From Chitinophaga pinensis (GTDB lineage Bacteria; Bacteroidota; Bacteroidia; Chitinophagales; Chitinophagaceae): a stretch of 7,861 nucleotides of DNA. Shown one piece after another: positions 1 to 6,203 of this stretch. The stretch spans positions 1 to 7,861 of the forward strand of contig CAMBGO010000103.1 of assembly GCA_945866165.1 (NCBI GenBank). Reading direction: 5' to 3'. Under the pieces are notes generated by a model, which saw only the letters and a program-made list of their open reading frames with translations, searched no databases and had not been told where the DNA came from. Position numbers and translations under genes: made by a program. How positions within the stretch are numbered: the stretch's first letter is position 1; every line of letters begins with the position of its first letter.

Positions 1-33
1 AGCTAAGTGTAAAAATTTTATAATAGTGCAAAC

Positions 34-69
34 ATTGAATAAAGCTACCTCCTGGTAGCTTTATTCAAT
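34..69. terminator. Perfect inverted repeat, likely (bidirectional) terminator
   Basis: Two 16-base arms (34-49 and 54-69) are perfectly complementary around a 4-base loop, TCCT. The stem core is GCTACC/GGTAGC, flanked by A/T pairs, so the top of the stem is GC-rich and the base AT-rich. A T-rich run follows at 79-88 and an A/T-rich run precedes at 11-22, so it could end transcription from either side. It most likely ends a gene to the left of the window, since nothing in bases 1-33 is a recognisable coding end. The pairing is seen directly; termination is inferred. Confidence 0.7.
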
Positions 70-83
70 ATAAAGTAGTTTTG
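52..83 (+). promoter_or_regulatory. Candidate Bacteroidota-type promoter for the Moco operon
   Basis: TAGTTTTG at 76-83 matches the Bacteroidota -7 consensus TAnnTTTG exactly. A -33 element is weak: the best candidate is CTG at 52-54, 21 bases upstream, against the consensus TTG at 17-23 bases. Transcription would start a few bases after 83, leaving a leader of roughly 25 bases before the xdhC start at 115. That is too short for a structured riboswitch. The -33 candidate overlaps the loop and right arm of the hairpin at 34-69. Confidence 0.45.
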
Positions 84-114
84 TTTTTACGTATTCTATA
101 AAAAATAATTTCTT

Positions 115-1272
115 CTGAAAGAACTTTCTGAAATAATCAACGCATACGACAAAGCAGTAGCTGCCGGTAAATCAACTGCCTTGGCAACGGTCGTGCATGT
201 AGATGGTTCTTCCTATCGCCGACCCGGTGCAAGAATGCTGGTTGATGATGAGGGGTTTCTAACAGGTGCTATTAGTGGAGGTTGCCTAGAAGGAGATGCT
301 TTAAGAAAAGCGATGCTTGCATTATCTCAACAAAAAACAAAACTTGTTACCTACGATACAAGCAACGAAGATGACATGAGCATCGGAATTCAATTGGGTT
401 GTGCAGGTATCATTCAGGTTTTGTTTGAACCGATAAATAGTTCATTGCATTACAACCCAATTGAATTGATTAGAAAATCAATCTCAAAAAGGCAAGATGC
501 TGTTTTGCTTACGCTTTTTAATCTCGATCTTAAAAATCACGAACAAAATGGTACTTGTTTGCTTATGGAAGAAGATGGTAACTTGATAGGAAGTCTTCAA
601 TATCAACAGTTACATGATGCTTTTATAAAAGACATGAAAGAAGTTCTTACTGCACGTAAATCTATATTCAAGTCTTATGTAGTTGAAGATAGATCCGTAA
701 CAGCATTTATTGAATTTATGCTACCTCCTATCTCTTTGGTGATTGTTGGGGCAGGCAATGATGCTATACCCATGATGCAAATTGCAAATACACTTGGATG
801 GGATGTTCGTATAGTTGATGGCAGAAATACACATGCCAGGCCCGAAAAGTTTCAAAGTGCTTGTCAGGTATTGGTTAGTAAGCCAGAAAATGTATTAGAA
901 CAATTGCCTATTGATGGCCGTACAGCATTTGTAATGATGACACATAATTATAATTATGATATGGCCATGTTGAGGGCCTTGTTATCAATGGATATCCCTT
1001 ATATTGGGATGCTTGGTCCTAAGAAGAAAACCGATCGTATGCTAAAAGAAATTCAAGATGCTGGTGCTGGGCTTGATGATAAAATACTGGAGAAAGTATA
1101 TGGTCCAACCGGACTTGAACTTGGAGCAGAAACACCTGAAGAAATTGCCTTGAGTATCACAGCTGAAATTCTTTCAGTAATGAATGGAACTCATGGAGGA
1201 CAACTTAAAAAAAAGACTGATGTCATACATTCGAGAATCGATGCATCCATCAGCATAAAAAAATATAACTAA
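115..1272 (+). CDS. xdhC: XdhC-family Moco chaperone / sulfuration factor
   Basis: XdhC/CoxI-family proteins bind molybdenum cofactor in the cytoplasm, protect it while its terminal sulfido ligand is added with help from a NifS-type cysteine desulfurase, and deliver it to xanthine-dehydrogenase-type enzymes. With a start at 115 the protein has 385 residues. The N-terminal XdhC_CoxI domain shows GSSYRRPGARM (31-41) and GAISGGCLEGDA (51-62, Cys57). The C-terminal Rossmann-like XdhC_C domain shows GAGNDA (212-217), then MMTHNYNYD, GMLGPKKK and GLELGAETPEEIA. The start is inferred: the frame opens after a TAA at 106-108, and CTG at 115 gives MKELSEIINAYDKAV, a typical family N-terminus. The first standard alternative, TTG at 181, falls inside the conserved ALATVV strand and would remove 22 residues. 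An A-rich stretch, not a Shine-Dalgarno, precedes the start. It is the first gene of the operon, and the desulfurase gene at 7584 fits its role. Family assignment is firm; the enzyme it serves is unknown. Confidence 0.9.
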   Translation: MKELSEIINAYDKAVAAGKSTALATVVHVDGSSYRRPGARMLVDDEGFLTGAISGGCLEGDALRKAMLALSQQKTKLVTYDTSNEDDMSIGIQLGCAGIIQVLFEPINSSLHYNPIELIRKSISKRQDAVLLTLFNLDLKNHEQNGTCLLMEEDGNLIGSLQYQQLHDAFIKDMKEVLTARKSIFKSYVVEDRSVTAFIEFMLPPISLVIVGAGNDAIPMMQIANTLGWDVRIVDGRNTHARPEKFQSACQVLVSKPENVLEQLPIDGRTAFVMMTHNYNYDMAMLRALLSMDIPYIGMLGPKKKTDRMLKEIQDAGAGLDDKILEKVYGPTGLELGAETPEEIALSITAEILSVMNGTHGGQLKKKTDVIHSRIDASISIKKYN

Positions 1273-1275
1273 GCA

Positions 1276-1887
1276 ATGCAATATCAGATTAATCATTGTG
1301 GTATTTTGATACTTGCAGCAGGACAAAGCAACCGGCTTGGTCGCCCCAAGCAATTGCTTAAATACAATGGTAGTCCATTTATAAAACGGGTCACTGAAAT
1401 AGCCATCGCAACAGAATGTAGTCCTGTCGTAATTGTATTGGGCGCCTATGCAGATCAAATACAATCAGAACTAACGATGAATGGTATTTATGTCTTGATA
1501 AATGCCCATTGGCAAGAAGGCATGGCATCAAGTATCAGAGAGGGCTTGAAAGAATTAGAAAGATTAAATGAAAAAATTGATGGGGTGGTTGTACTTGTAT
1601 GTGATCAACCATATTTAAAGACAAAACACATCAATGAACTAATTCAATTACAAGCCCAAAAAAATCTTCCTGCAGTTGCTTGTTCTTATGAAGGAGTATT
1701 GGGTACTCCTGCATTATTTCATGAGAGCCTTTTTGAGCAGTTACTAAATTTGCAAGGTGATTCGGGAGCAAAAAAAATTCTTTCATCACTTAACACTGAA
1801 ATAGGAATAGTAGAATTTGACGAAGGGATTTTTGATGTAGATACTGAATCAGATTATGAAAAGCTTCTAGAAAAAACAGGGGGGTGA
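1276..1887 (+). CDS. mocA: MocA-like molybdenum cofactor cytidylyltransferase
   Basis: Predicted to transfer CMP from CTP to Mo-molybdopterin, forming the cytosine dinucleotide cofactor used by xanthine-oxidase-family enzymes. The 203-residue protein is a single NTP_transf_3 (GT-A-type nucleotidyltransferase) domain, close to the 192 residues of E. coli MocA. The nucleotide-binding signature LAAGQSNRLGRPKQLL lies at residues 13-28. The metal-binding region CDQP is at 109-112, followed by VACSYEGVLGTPALF and GDSGAKKIL, both typical of MocA. The LAAG...PKQLL form resembles MocA rather than MobA, which usually reads LAGG...DKALL, so CTP is the expected substrate; this specificity is inferred. 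It begins 3 bases after xdhC stops, and the pairing with xdhC supports service to a xanthine-dehydrogenase-like enzyme. No Shine-Dalgarno precedes its ATG. Confidence 0.85.
   Translation: MQYQINHCGILILAAGQSNRLGRPKQLLKYNGSPFIKRVTEIAIATECSPVVIVLGAYADQIQSELTMNGIYVLINAHWQEGMASSIREGLKELERLNEKIDGVVVLVCDQPYLKTKHINELIQLQAQKNLPAVACSYEGVLGTPALFHESLFEQLLNLQGDSGAKKILSSLNTEIGIVEFDEGIFDVDTESDYEKLLEKTGG
1878..1887 (+). promoter_or_regulatory. Extended Shine-Dalgarno of moaA overlapping the mocA stop
   Basis: AGGGGGGTGA can pair with the 16S rRNA anti-Shine-Dalgarno along its whole length if two G-U wobbles are allowed. The G-run ends 6 bases before the moaA ATG at 1891, and the final TGA is the mocA stop codon. 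Most genes in this window lack any such motif, so moaA is one of only two starts here with strong potential 16S pairing. Confidence 0.5.
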
Positions 1888-1890
1888 ATT

Positions 1891-2871
1891 ATGATTGTAG
1901 ATGGATTTAACAGAAAGCATGACTATTTACGTATATCATTGACTGATAATTGTAATCTTCGTTGTTTTTATTGCATGCCTGAAGAAGAATATGCTTTTAC
2001 GCCCACTAGCAAATTGATGCAAGTTGATGAGATTGAATCCATCGCTAAAATATTTGTGTCACAAGGTGTAAAAAAAATCAGGTTGACTGGCGGTGAGCCT
2101 CTTGTTAGAAAGGATGCAGCTGAAATCATCATGCGGTTATCGAAATTACCTATTAAGCTTACACTCACTACAAATGCTACCAGGTTGCATGAGTTTATTG
2201 ATGTAATAAACGATGCTGGAATAAACTCCATTAATATCAGTCTTGATACATTACAAAAAGACCGATTCCTACTGATGACAAAGCGAGATCAATATGAACG
2301 TGTGATGAGCAACATCGAACTTATGATTGAAAATAACATTCATGTGAAAGTGAATGCTGTAGTGATGAAGGGCTTAAATGATATTGAAATAAATGATTTC
2401 ATTGAATGGACTAGACTAAAGCCTATACATGTTCGCTTTATTGAGTTTATGCCTTTTGATGGAAATAAATGGAACCGTGATCGCGTTGTAACCTGGCAAG
2501 AAATTTTAGAAGTAGCAAAAAATAAATTTGATATCATACCATTGGATAGAGAGCAGCACGATACTGCAAAAAAATACCAAGCAACAGGTCATATAGGCAC
2601 TTTTGCAGTTATCAGTACAATGAGTGCCCCATTTTGTGGAGATTGTAATAGAATGAGGTTAACGGCTGATGGTAAAATGAAAAATTGTTTGTTTTCAACA
2701 TCAGAAACAGATTTGCTTACGCCTTTCAGGAATAGCGAAGATATTATTCCAATGATTTATCAAAGTATTCGCGACAAAAAAGAAGCATTGGGAGGACAGT
2801 TCACAACAGATCTTGAAAAAATAGAAATTTCAAAGTTGGAAAATAGAAGTATGATTACAATTGGGGGATAG
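1891..2871 (+). CDS. moaA: GTP 3',8-cyclase MoaA (radical SAM)
   Basis: MoaA carries out the radical-SAM conversion of GTP to 3',8-cyclo-7,8-dihydro-GTP, the first committed step of Moco synthesis, and acts with MoaC. The 326-residue protein is full length. The SAM-binding [4Fe-4S] cluster ligands are Cys21, Cys25 and Cys28 (CNLRCFYC), and the SAM-contacting GGEP motif is at 67-70. The C-terminal substrate cluster ligands form CxxCx13C at Cys249, Cys252 and Cys266. The protein ends in Gly-Gly, matching the C-terminal tail that inserts into the MoaA active site and is needed for activity. All expected catalytic features are therefore present. It starts 3 bases after mocA and has a strong Shine-Dalgarno-like sequence. 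Its partner MoaC lies downstream as part of the fusion at 6670. Confidence 0.97.
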   Translation: MIVDGFNRKHDYLRISLTDNCNLRCFYCMPEEEYAFTPTSKLMQVDEIESIAKIFVSQGVKKIRLTGGEPLVRKDAAEIIMRLSKLPIKLTLTTNATRLHEFIDVINDAGINSINISLDTLQKDRFLLMTKRDQYERVMSNIELMIENNIHVKVNAVVMKGLNDIEINDFIEWTRLKPIHVRFIEFMPFDGNKWNRDRVVTWQEILEVAKNKFDIIPLDREQHDTAKKYQATGHIGTFAVISTMSAPFCGDCNRMRLTADGKMKNCLFSTSETDLLTPFRNSEDIIPMIYQSIRDKKEALGGQFTTDLEKIEISKLENRSMITIGG

Positions 2872-2888
2872 TTACATAATTATATTTG
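2861..2888 (+). promoter_or_regulatory. Candidate internal promoter before moeA
   Basis: TTG at 2861-2863, exactly 17 bases, then TATATTTG at 2881-2888 fit the Bacteroidota consensus TTG-N17-23-TAnnTTTG at every fixed position. The -33 element lies in the last codons of moaA and the -7 element in the 33-base gap before moeA, the widest gap in the operon. Transcription would begin about ten bases before the moeA ATG at 2905, a very short leader. It could let moeA and the downstream genes be expressed separately from xdhC-mocA-moaA. A chance match in AT-rich DNA is possible. Confidence 0.45.
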
Positions 2889-2904
2889 AAAACAGCTATT
2901 GACG

Positions 2905-4092
2905 ATGCAGCAACTGATAACAGTTAATGAAGCGAAAGAATTAATCAGGGATAATGTGCAATCACTCATGCCCAGGAAAATTCCTTTGGTGGAATCACTT
3001 GGCCTTAGTCTTGCTGAGGATGTTTTTTCTTCATATGATATTCCTGCCTTTCCTCAATCTAGTATGGATGGTTATGCCTTTCATTGCGACCCCAATCTTC
3101 CTTCCTATGAATTAATTGGTGAAGTTGCTGCAGGAAGCAACAGTGAATTTGTACTTAAAGAAGGATGTGCGGTAAGGATTTTTACCGGCGCTCCATTGCC
3201 TCAAGGTGCAGATACTGTCTTGATGCAAGAAAAAGCAGTTGTAGTAGAAAACAAATTATTCATCAAAGATGAAAATTTAATAAAGGGGTTGAATGTAAGA
3301 GGCATCGGTACTGAAATTTCAAAAGGAATATTGGCATTAAATAAGGATACAATATTATCACCATCACGCATAGGATTTATTGCAGGAATAGGAATATCTG
3401 AGGTTATGGCATATCCAAAGCCAAGTGTTGGTATTCTTCTAACTGGAAACGAATTGCAACAACCTGGAAATGAATTGGCATTCGGACAAGTGTTTGATGC
3501 TAATTCATATTCACTCATTACTGCTCTTAAGCAACTACACATTAACGATGTGCAAATTTATTTTGTGAAAGATGATCTCGGCTTACTTACTTCACAAGTT
3601 ATGCATGCTTTGGCCAACCACGATTTGATTTTGATTACTGGAGGTGTTAGTGTAGGCGATTATGATTTTACCTTGAAGGCTTGTGAGGCTTCAGGTATAA
3701 AATCAATTTTTCACAAGGTGAAGCAAAAGCCAGGTAAACCCTTGTTCTTTGGTAAGCGTGATAACAAGGTTGTATTTGGTATGCCAGGTAATCCCGCATC
3801 CGTCCTCACGGGATTTTATGAATATGTCTATCCTGCTGTTTCAAAAATGATGAGACAAAATTTTTCAATCAACATTATTCATGCGCCACTTGAGACTGAC
3901 TTTAAAAAAGCAGCAGGCTTAACTCATTTTTTAAAAGCTATTTATGATGGTCAAAAAGTGTCATTGTTAACTGGACAAGAGTCCTATAAGTTGGGGACTT
4001 TTGCAAAAGCAAATTGTTTTGCAATCATTCCGGAAGATACTACCATGATTGAAAAAGGAAGCCAGGTAGAAATTCATCTTTTCCCAAATTAA
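2905..4092 (+). CDS. moeA: Molybdopterin molybdenumtransferase MoeA
   Basis: MoeA takes adenylylated molybdopterin, made here probably by the MoaB domain encoded at 6670, cleaves the AMP and inserts molybdenum from molybdate. The 395-residue protein has the standard domain order: MoeA_N (about 1-165), MPT-binding MoCF_biosynth (about 175-310) and MoeA_C (about 325-395). Visible motifs are SSMDGYA (Asp55), GEVAAGS, IFTGAPLPQGADTV, LLTGNEL, GGVSVGDYD (246-254), KVKQKPGKP and MPGNP (293-297). I chose the ATG at 2905 over the in-frame TTG at 2899 because it is the stronger codon and gives MQQLITVNEA, a normal MoeA N-terminus. No Shine-Dalgarno is seen. A candidate promoter lies directly upstream, and the next gene begins within 7 bases of the stop. 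Confidence 0.96.
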   Translation: MQQLITVNEAKELIRDNVQSLMPRKIPLVESLGLSLAEDVFSSYDIPAFPQSSMDGYAFHCDPNLPSYELIGEVAAGSNSEFVLKEGCAVRIFTGAPLPQGADTVLMQEKAVVVENKLFIKDENLIKGLNVRGIGTEISKGILALNKDTILSPSRIGFIAGIGISEVMAYPKPSVGILLTGNELQQPGNELAFGQVFDANSYSLITALKQLHINDVQIYFVKDDLGLLTSQVMHALANHDLILITGGVSVGDYDFTLKACEASGIKSIFHKVKQKPGKPLFFGKRDNKVVFGMPGNPASVLTGFYEYVYPAVSKMMRQNFSINIIHAPLETDFKKAAGLTHFLKAIYDGQKVSLLTGQESYKLGTFAKANCFAIIPEDTTMIEKGSQVEIHLFPN

Positions 4093-4098
4093 TCGTTG

Positions 4099-4833
4099 AT
4101 GCCACATCTTGAACCGTACTTTTACATCCTCCTTCTTGTTGTTGCTTTTCTTTATGCATCAGTAGGACATGGTGGTGCAAGTGGTTACTTGGCTCTGATG
4201 GCGCTCTTTGGCATGATGCCTGCTTTTATGAAACCCACTGCATTGTTGTTGAATCTTTTTGTTTCATTAACAGCATTTATATTTTTTTTCCGTGGCGGGT
4301 ATTTTAAATGGAAGTACTTTTTACCTTTTGCACTTGCATCTATTCCCATGTCTTTTTTAGGAGGTATGATTTCTTTGGATGCCAACTTATATAAAAAATT
4401 GTTGGGCATCTTGCTCTTAATACCCATTGCCCGATTGATTTTTTTGCCTAATAGCAGCAAAGGCGAAATGAAAGAACTACATACACCAACTGCAATAGCA
4501 ATCGGAGTTATTATTGGTTTTCTTTCCGGCCTCATTGGAATTGGAGGAGGCATCATCTTGTCACCCCTTTTGCTTTTATTAAAATGGACAGACCAAAAAC
4601 AAACGGCTGCTATAAGTGCTATGTTCATTTTCGTAAATTCATTGGCTGGCTTGGGTGGTCAACTTACTAAAGGCATTGAATTCCAGCCTGAAATGTTGAC
4701 CTTTGTGGGCGTTGCCTTTGTTGGAGGTTCATTCGGGGCATGGTTTGGGGCTATCAAATTTAATCAGCAGATACTCAAATACATCCTTGCATTGGTCCTT
4801 TTATTGGCATCGATAAAACTGCTGTTTAGTTAA
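4099..4833 (+). CDS. TauE/SafE-family membrane protein, possible sulfur-anion transporter
   Basis: This is an integral inner-membrane protein of the TauE/SafE family, whose studied members are linked to export of sulfite, sulfoacetate or related small anions. The 244-residue protein is almost wholly hydrophobic, with about eight likely membrane segments (roughly 7-22, 28-37, 43-62, 68-85, 94-110, 127-160, 165-180 and 196-243, some of these long enough to hold two). It shows the family's two-repeat design: YASVGHGGASGYLALM in the first half (19-34) and GFLSGLIGIGGG in the second (140-151). A polar loop near 112-127 (NSSKGEMKELHTPT) divides the halves. ATG at 4099 directly follows an in-frame TTG at 4096; the ATG is preferred. 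It lies 6 bases after moeA and 11 before moaD, so it is almost certainly co-transcribed with Moco genes. Its substrate cannot be read from the sequence; sulfite or another sulfur compound is a guess from family and context. Confidence 0.88.
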   Translation: MPHLEPYFYILLLVVAFLYASVGHGGASGYLALMALFGMMPAFMKPTALLLNLFVSLTAFIFFFRGGYFKWKYFLPFALASIPMSFLGGMISLDANLYKKLLGILLLIPIARLIFLPNSSKGEMKELHTPTAIAIGVIIGFLSGLIGIGGGIILSPLLLLLKWTDQKQTAAISAMFIFVNSLAGLGGQLTKGIEFQPEMLTFVGVAFVGGSFGAWFGAIKFNQQILKYILALVLLLASIKLLFS

Positions 4834-4844
4834 GAATAAACATA

Positions 4845-5084
4845 ATGTTGAACATGGTAGAGATTCGATTTTTTGGACAACTTACAGATCTAACCAAGAC
4901 CGAAAAAGTTTTGATTGAGGATATACGCGATACAGATATGATGATAAATAAAATTATGGAAATGTATCCTGCATTAGCAACCGCAACATTTAAAGTTGCA
5001 TTAAATAATAAGTTGGTTAATGACAAAATAGAGATTGCTGAAAATAGCATTATTGCATTCATGCCACCATTTTCAGGAGGATAA
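4845..5084 (+). CDS. moaD: Molybdopterin synthase sulfur carrier subunit MoaD
   Basis: MoaD is the small ubiquitin-fold subunit of MPT synthase. MoeB adenylylates its C-terminal glycine, which becomes a thiocarboxylate and donates sulfur to cyclic pyranopterin monophosphate in the MoaE active site. The 79-residue length matches the family (81 in E. coli). The N-terminus VEIRFFGQL forms the usual first beta strand, and the protein ends FMPPFSGG with the essential Gly-Gly. An in-frame ATG at 4854 would give a 76-residue protein starting MVEIRFF, which aligns equally well; the A-rich stretch before 4845 slightly favours the upstream start. A ThiS-type sulfur carrier is less likely, since MoeB, MoaE and MoaC genes follow immediately. 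The Gly-Gly codons also form the Shine-Dalgarno of the next gene. Confidence 0.93.
   Translation: MLNMVEIRFFGQLTDLTKTEKVLIEDIRDTDMMINKIMEMYPALATATFKVALNNKLVNDKIEIAENSIIAFMPPFSGG
5075..5080 (+). promoter_or_regulatory. Shine-Dalgarno of moeB inside the moaD Gly-Gly codons
   Basis: A perfect AGGAGG sits 5 bases before the moeB ATG at 5086. It is formed by the last base of the preceding Ser codon and most of the two terminal GGA glycine codons of moaD. It decides the moeB start: the frame is open back to an ATG at 5035, but that lies inside moaD and has no such site. The stop of moaD (5082-5084) and the ATG of moeB are separated by one base, suggesting coupled translation of the two partner proteins. 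Confidence 0.8.
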
Positions 5085-5085
5085 A

Positions 5086-6198
5086 ATGAAATTATCTCAT
5101 TCATATAACCGTTATCAGCGTCAACTTATCCTTAAGGGGTTCGGGCCAATAGCACAAGACAAGCTTTCAAATGCTTCTGTTTTGGTAATAGGTGCAGGTG
5201 GATTAGGTTGTCCTTTACTGCAATACCTTGTAGCTGCTGGTGTTGGGCATATTGGAATTGCAGATGATGATATTGTAAGTCTTTCTAATTTACATCGGCA
5301 GGTTTTGTTTACAATGGAAGACATTGGTAAATCCAAGGTGGAAGTTGCAAAAAAAAGATTGCAATCCATGAATGATGACGTTGATATTACTACTTGGAAT
5401 GAACGATGGACTCAACAAGACTGTGTTGATCATTTCAATGACTATGATTTGATAGTTGATGCGACTGATAATTTTTCAAGTAGGTATTTAATCAATGATG
5501 CTGCAGTACTAATGGGCAAGACCTTGGTTTTTGGTGCAGTCTCTCAATTTGAAGGACAAGTTGCTGTTTTTAATTATCCAACTGAAGGTGATAACAGGTC
5601 AGTCAACTACCGTGATTATTTTTCTACACCACCTAAAAATGGAGAAGTATTGAATTGTTCAGAAGCTGGAGTATTGGGGGTTCTGCCAGGAATCATCGGA
5701 ACAATGCAGGCTACTGAGGTAATTAAAATTCTGACTGGTATCGGCAAACCGCTGATAAATAAAATTCTGACATATAATTCAATTACGCATGAATCATACA
5801 TGTTGGAATTGGAAAAGAAATCTATCTCAGATAACCTACCTTCTAATATTGAGAATTTTCTAAAAACGAATTATGCAGAACTCTGCGGTATTTCATATTT
5901 CGGTATTGATGAAATCGATGTTGATGAATGGGATAAGCAAAAGGGTAATCTCCTGTTAGTTGATATTAGAGAAGCCCATGAATTGCCAAAGCTGAGTGAG
6001 CTACCGCATCTTGCTATACCTTTGTCTGAGTTATATAACAGATTGAATGAATTGACCGATGCTAATGTGGTATTTGTATGTCAATCCGGAAGGAGAAGCC
6101 TACAAGCTGTTATGATGTTAAAAAATGAAATAATATTATCCAAGGCATTTAGTTTAAAGGGCGGTGTTGATGCGATGTTAACGCAAAAAATAATTTGA
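5086..6198 (+). CDS. moeB: MoeB-type adenylyltransferase with C-terminal rhodanese domain
   Basis: This E1-like enzyme adenylylates the C-terminus of MoaD with ATP; the fused rhodanese domain can pass persulfide sulfur to the activated carboxyl, as in eukaryotic MOCS3/Uba4. Of 370 residues, about 1-250 form the ThiF/MoeB domain: RYQRQ (9-13), nucleotide-binding GAGGLG (36-41), NLHRQVLF, catalytic Asp128 in ATDNF, and NCSEAGV with Cys191 at the position of the E. coli MoeB active-loop cysteine. Residues about 268-365 form the rhodanese domain, with VDIREAHEL and the persulfide-carrying loop CQSGRRS (Cys332). Only five cysteines are present (42, 119, 191, 267, 332), none in a CxxC pair, so the structural zinc site of E. 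coli MoeB and MOCS3 is absent; YRDYF replaces the first pair. The start at 5086 is fixed by AGGAGG, one base after moaD ends. ThiF is the alternative, but moaD and moaE on either side favour MoeB. Confidence 0.93.
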   Translation: MKLSHSYNRYQRQLILKGFGPIAQDKLSNASVLVIGAGGLGCPLLQYLVAAGVGHIGIADDDIVSLSNLHRQVLFTMEDIGKSKVEVAKKRLQSMNDDVDITTWNERWTQQDCVDHFNDYDLIVDATDNFSSRYLINDAAVLMGKTLVFGAVSQFEGQVAVFNYPTEGDNRSVNYRDYFSTPPKNGEVLNCSEAGVLGVLPGIIGTMQATEVIKILTGIGKPLINKILTYNSITHESYMLELEKKSISDNLPSNIENFLKTNYAELCGISYFGIDEIDVDEWDKQKGNLLLVDIREAHELPKLSELPHLAIPLSELYNRLNELTDANVVFVCQSGRRSLQAVMMLKNEIILSKAFSLKGGVDAMLTQKII

Positions 6199-6203
6199 TT
6201 ACC

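Noticed and set aside
84..114. Moco-sensing riboswitch before xdhC
   Set aside because: The predicted leader is only about 25-30 bases and holds no stems; the only hairpin lies upstream of the candidate -7 box.
1174..1464. Antisense open frame of 96 codons across the xdhC-mocA junction
   Set aside because: It lies opposite two genes with clear family motifs, shows no recognisable domain, and has no promoter or ribosome site of its own.
3201..3542. Antisense open frame of 113 codons within moeA, and smaller ones elsewhere (1968-2231, 2340-2537, 4826-5104, 5121-5369, 5616-5801, 6149-6379, 6694-6894)
   Set aside because: All sit opposite firmly identified genes and none shows a recognisable product or initiation signal.
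4185..4628. Antisense open frame of 147 codons within the TauE/SafE gene
   Set aside because: A complement-frame shadow of a hydrophobic coding region; the translation is low-complexity and basic, and the + strand reading has clear family signatures.
5035..5085. Upstream extension of moeB to the ATG at 5035
   Set aside because: It would overlap moaD by 50 bases and add residues unlike any MoeB N-terminus, whereas 5086 has a perfect AGGAGG and gives the normal RYQRQ spacing.
4845..6198. Reading moaD-moeB as thiS-thiF of thiamine synthesis
   Set aside because: The sulfur carrier and adenylating enzyme folds are shared, but moaE, moaC-moaB and moeA adjoin and no thi genes are present.
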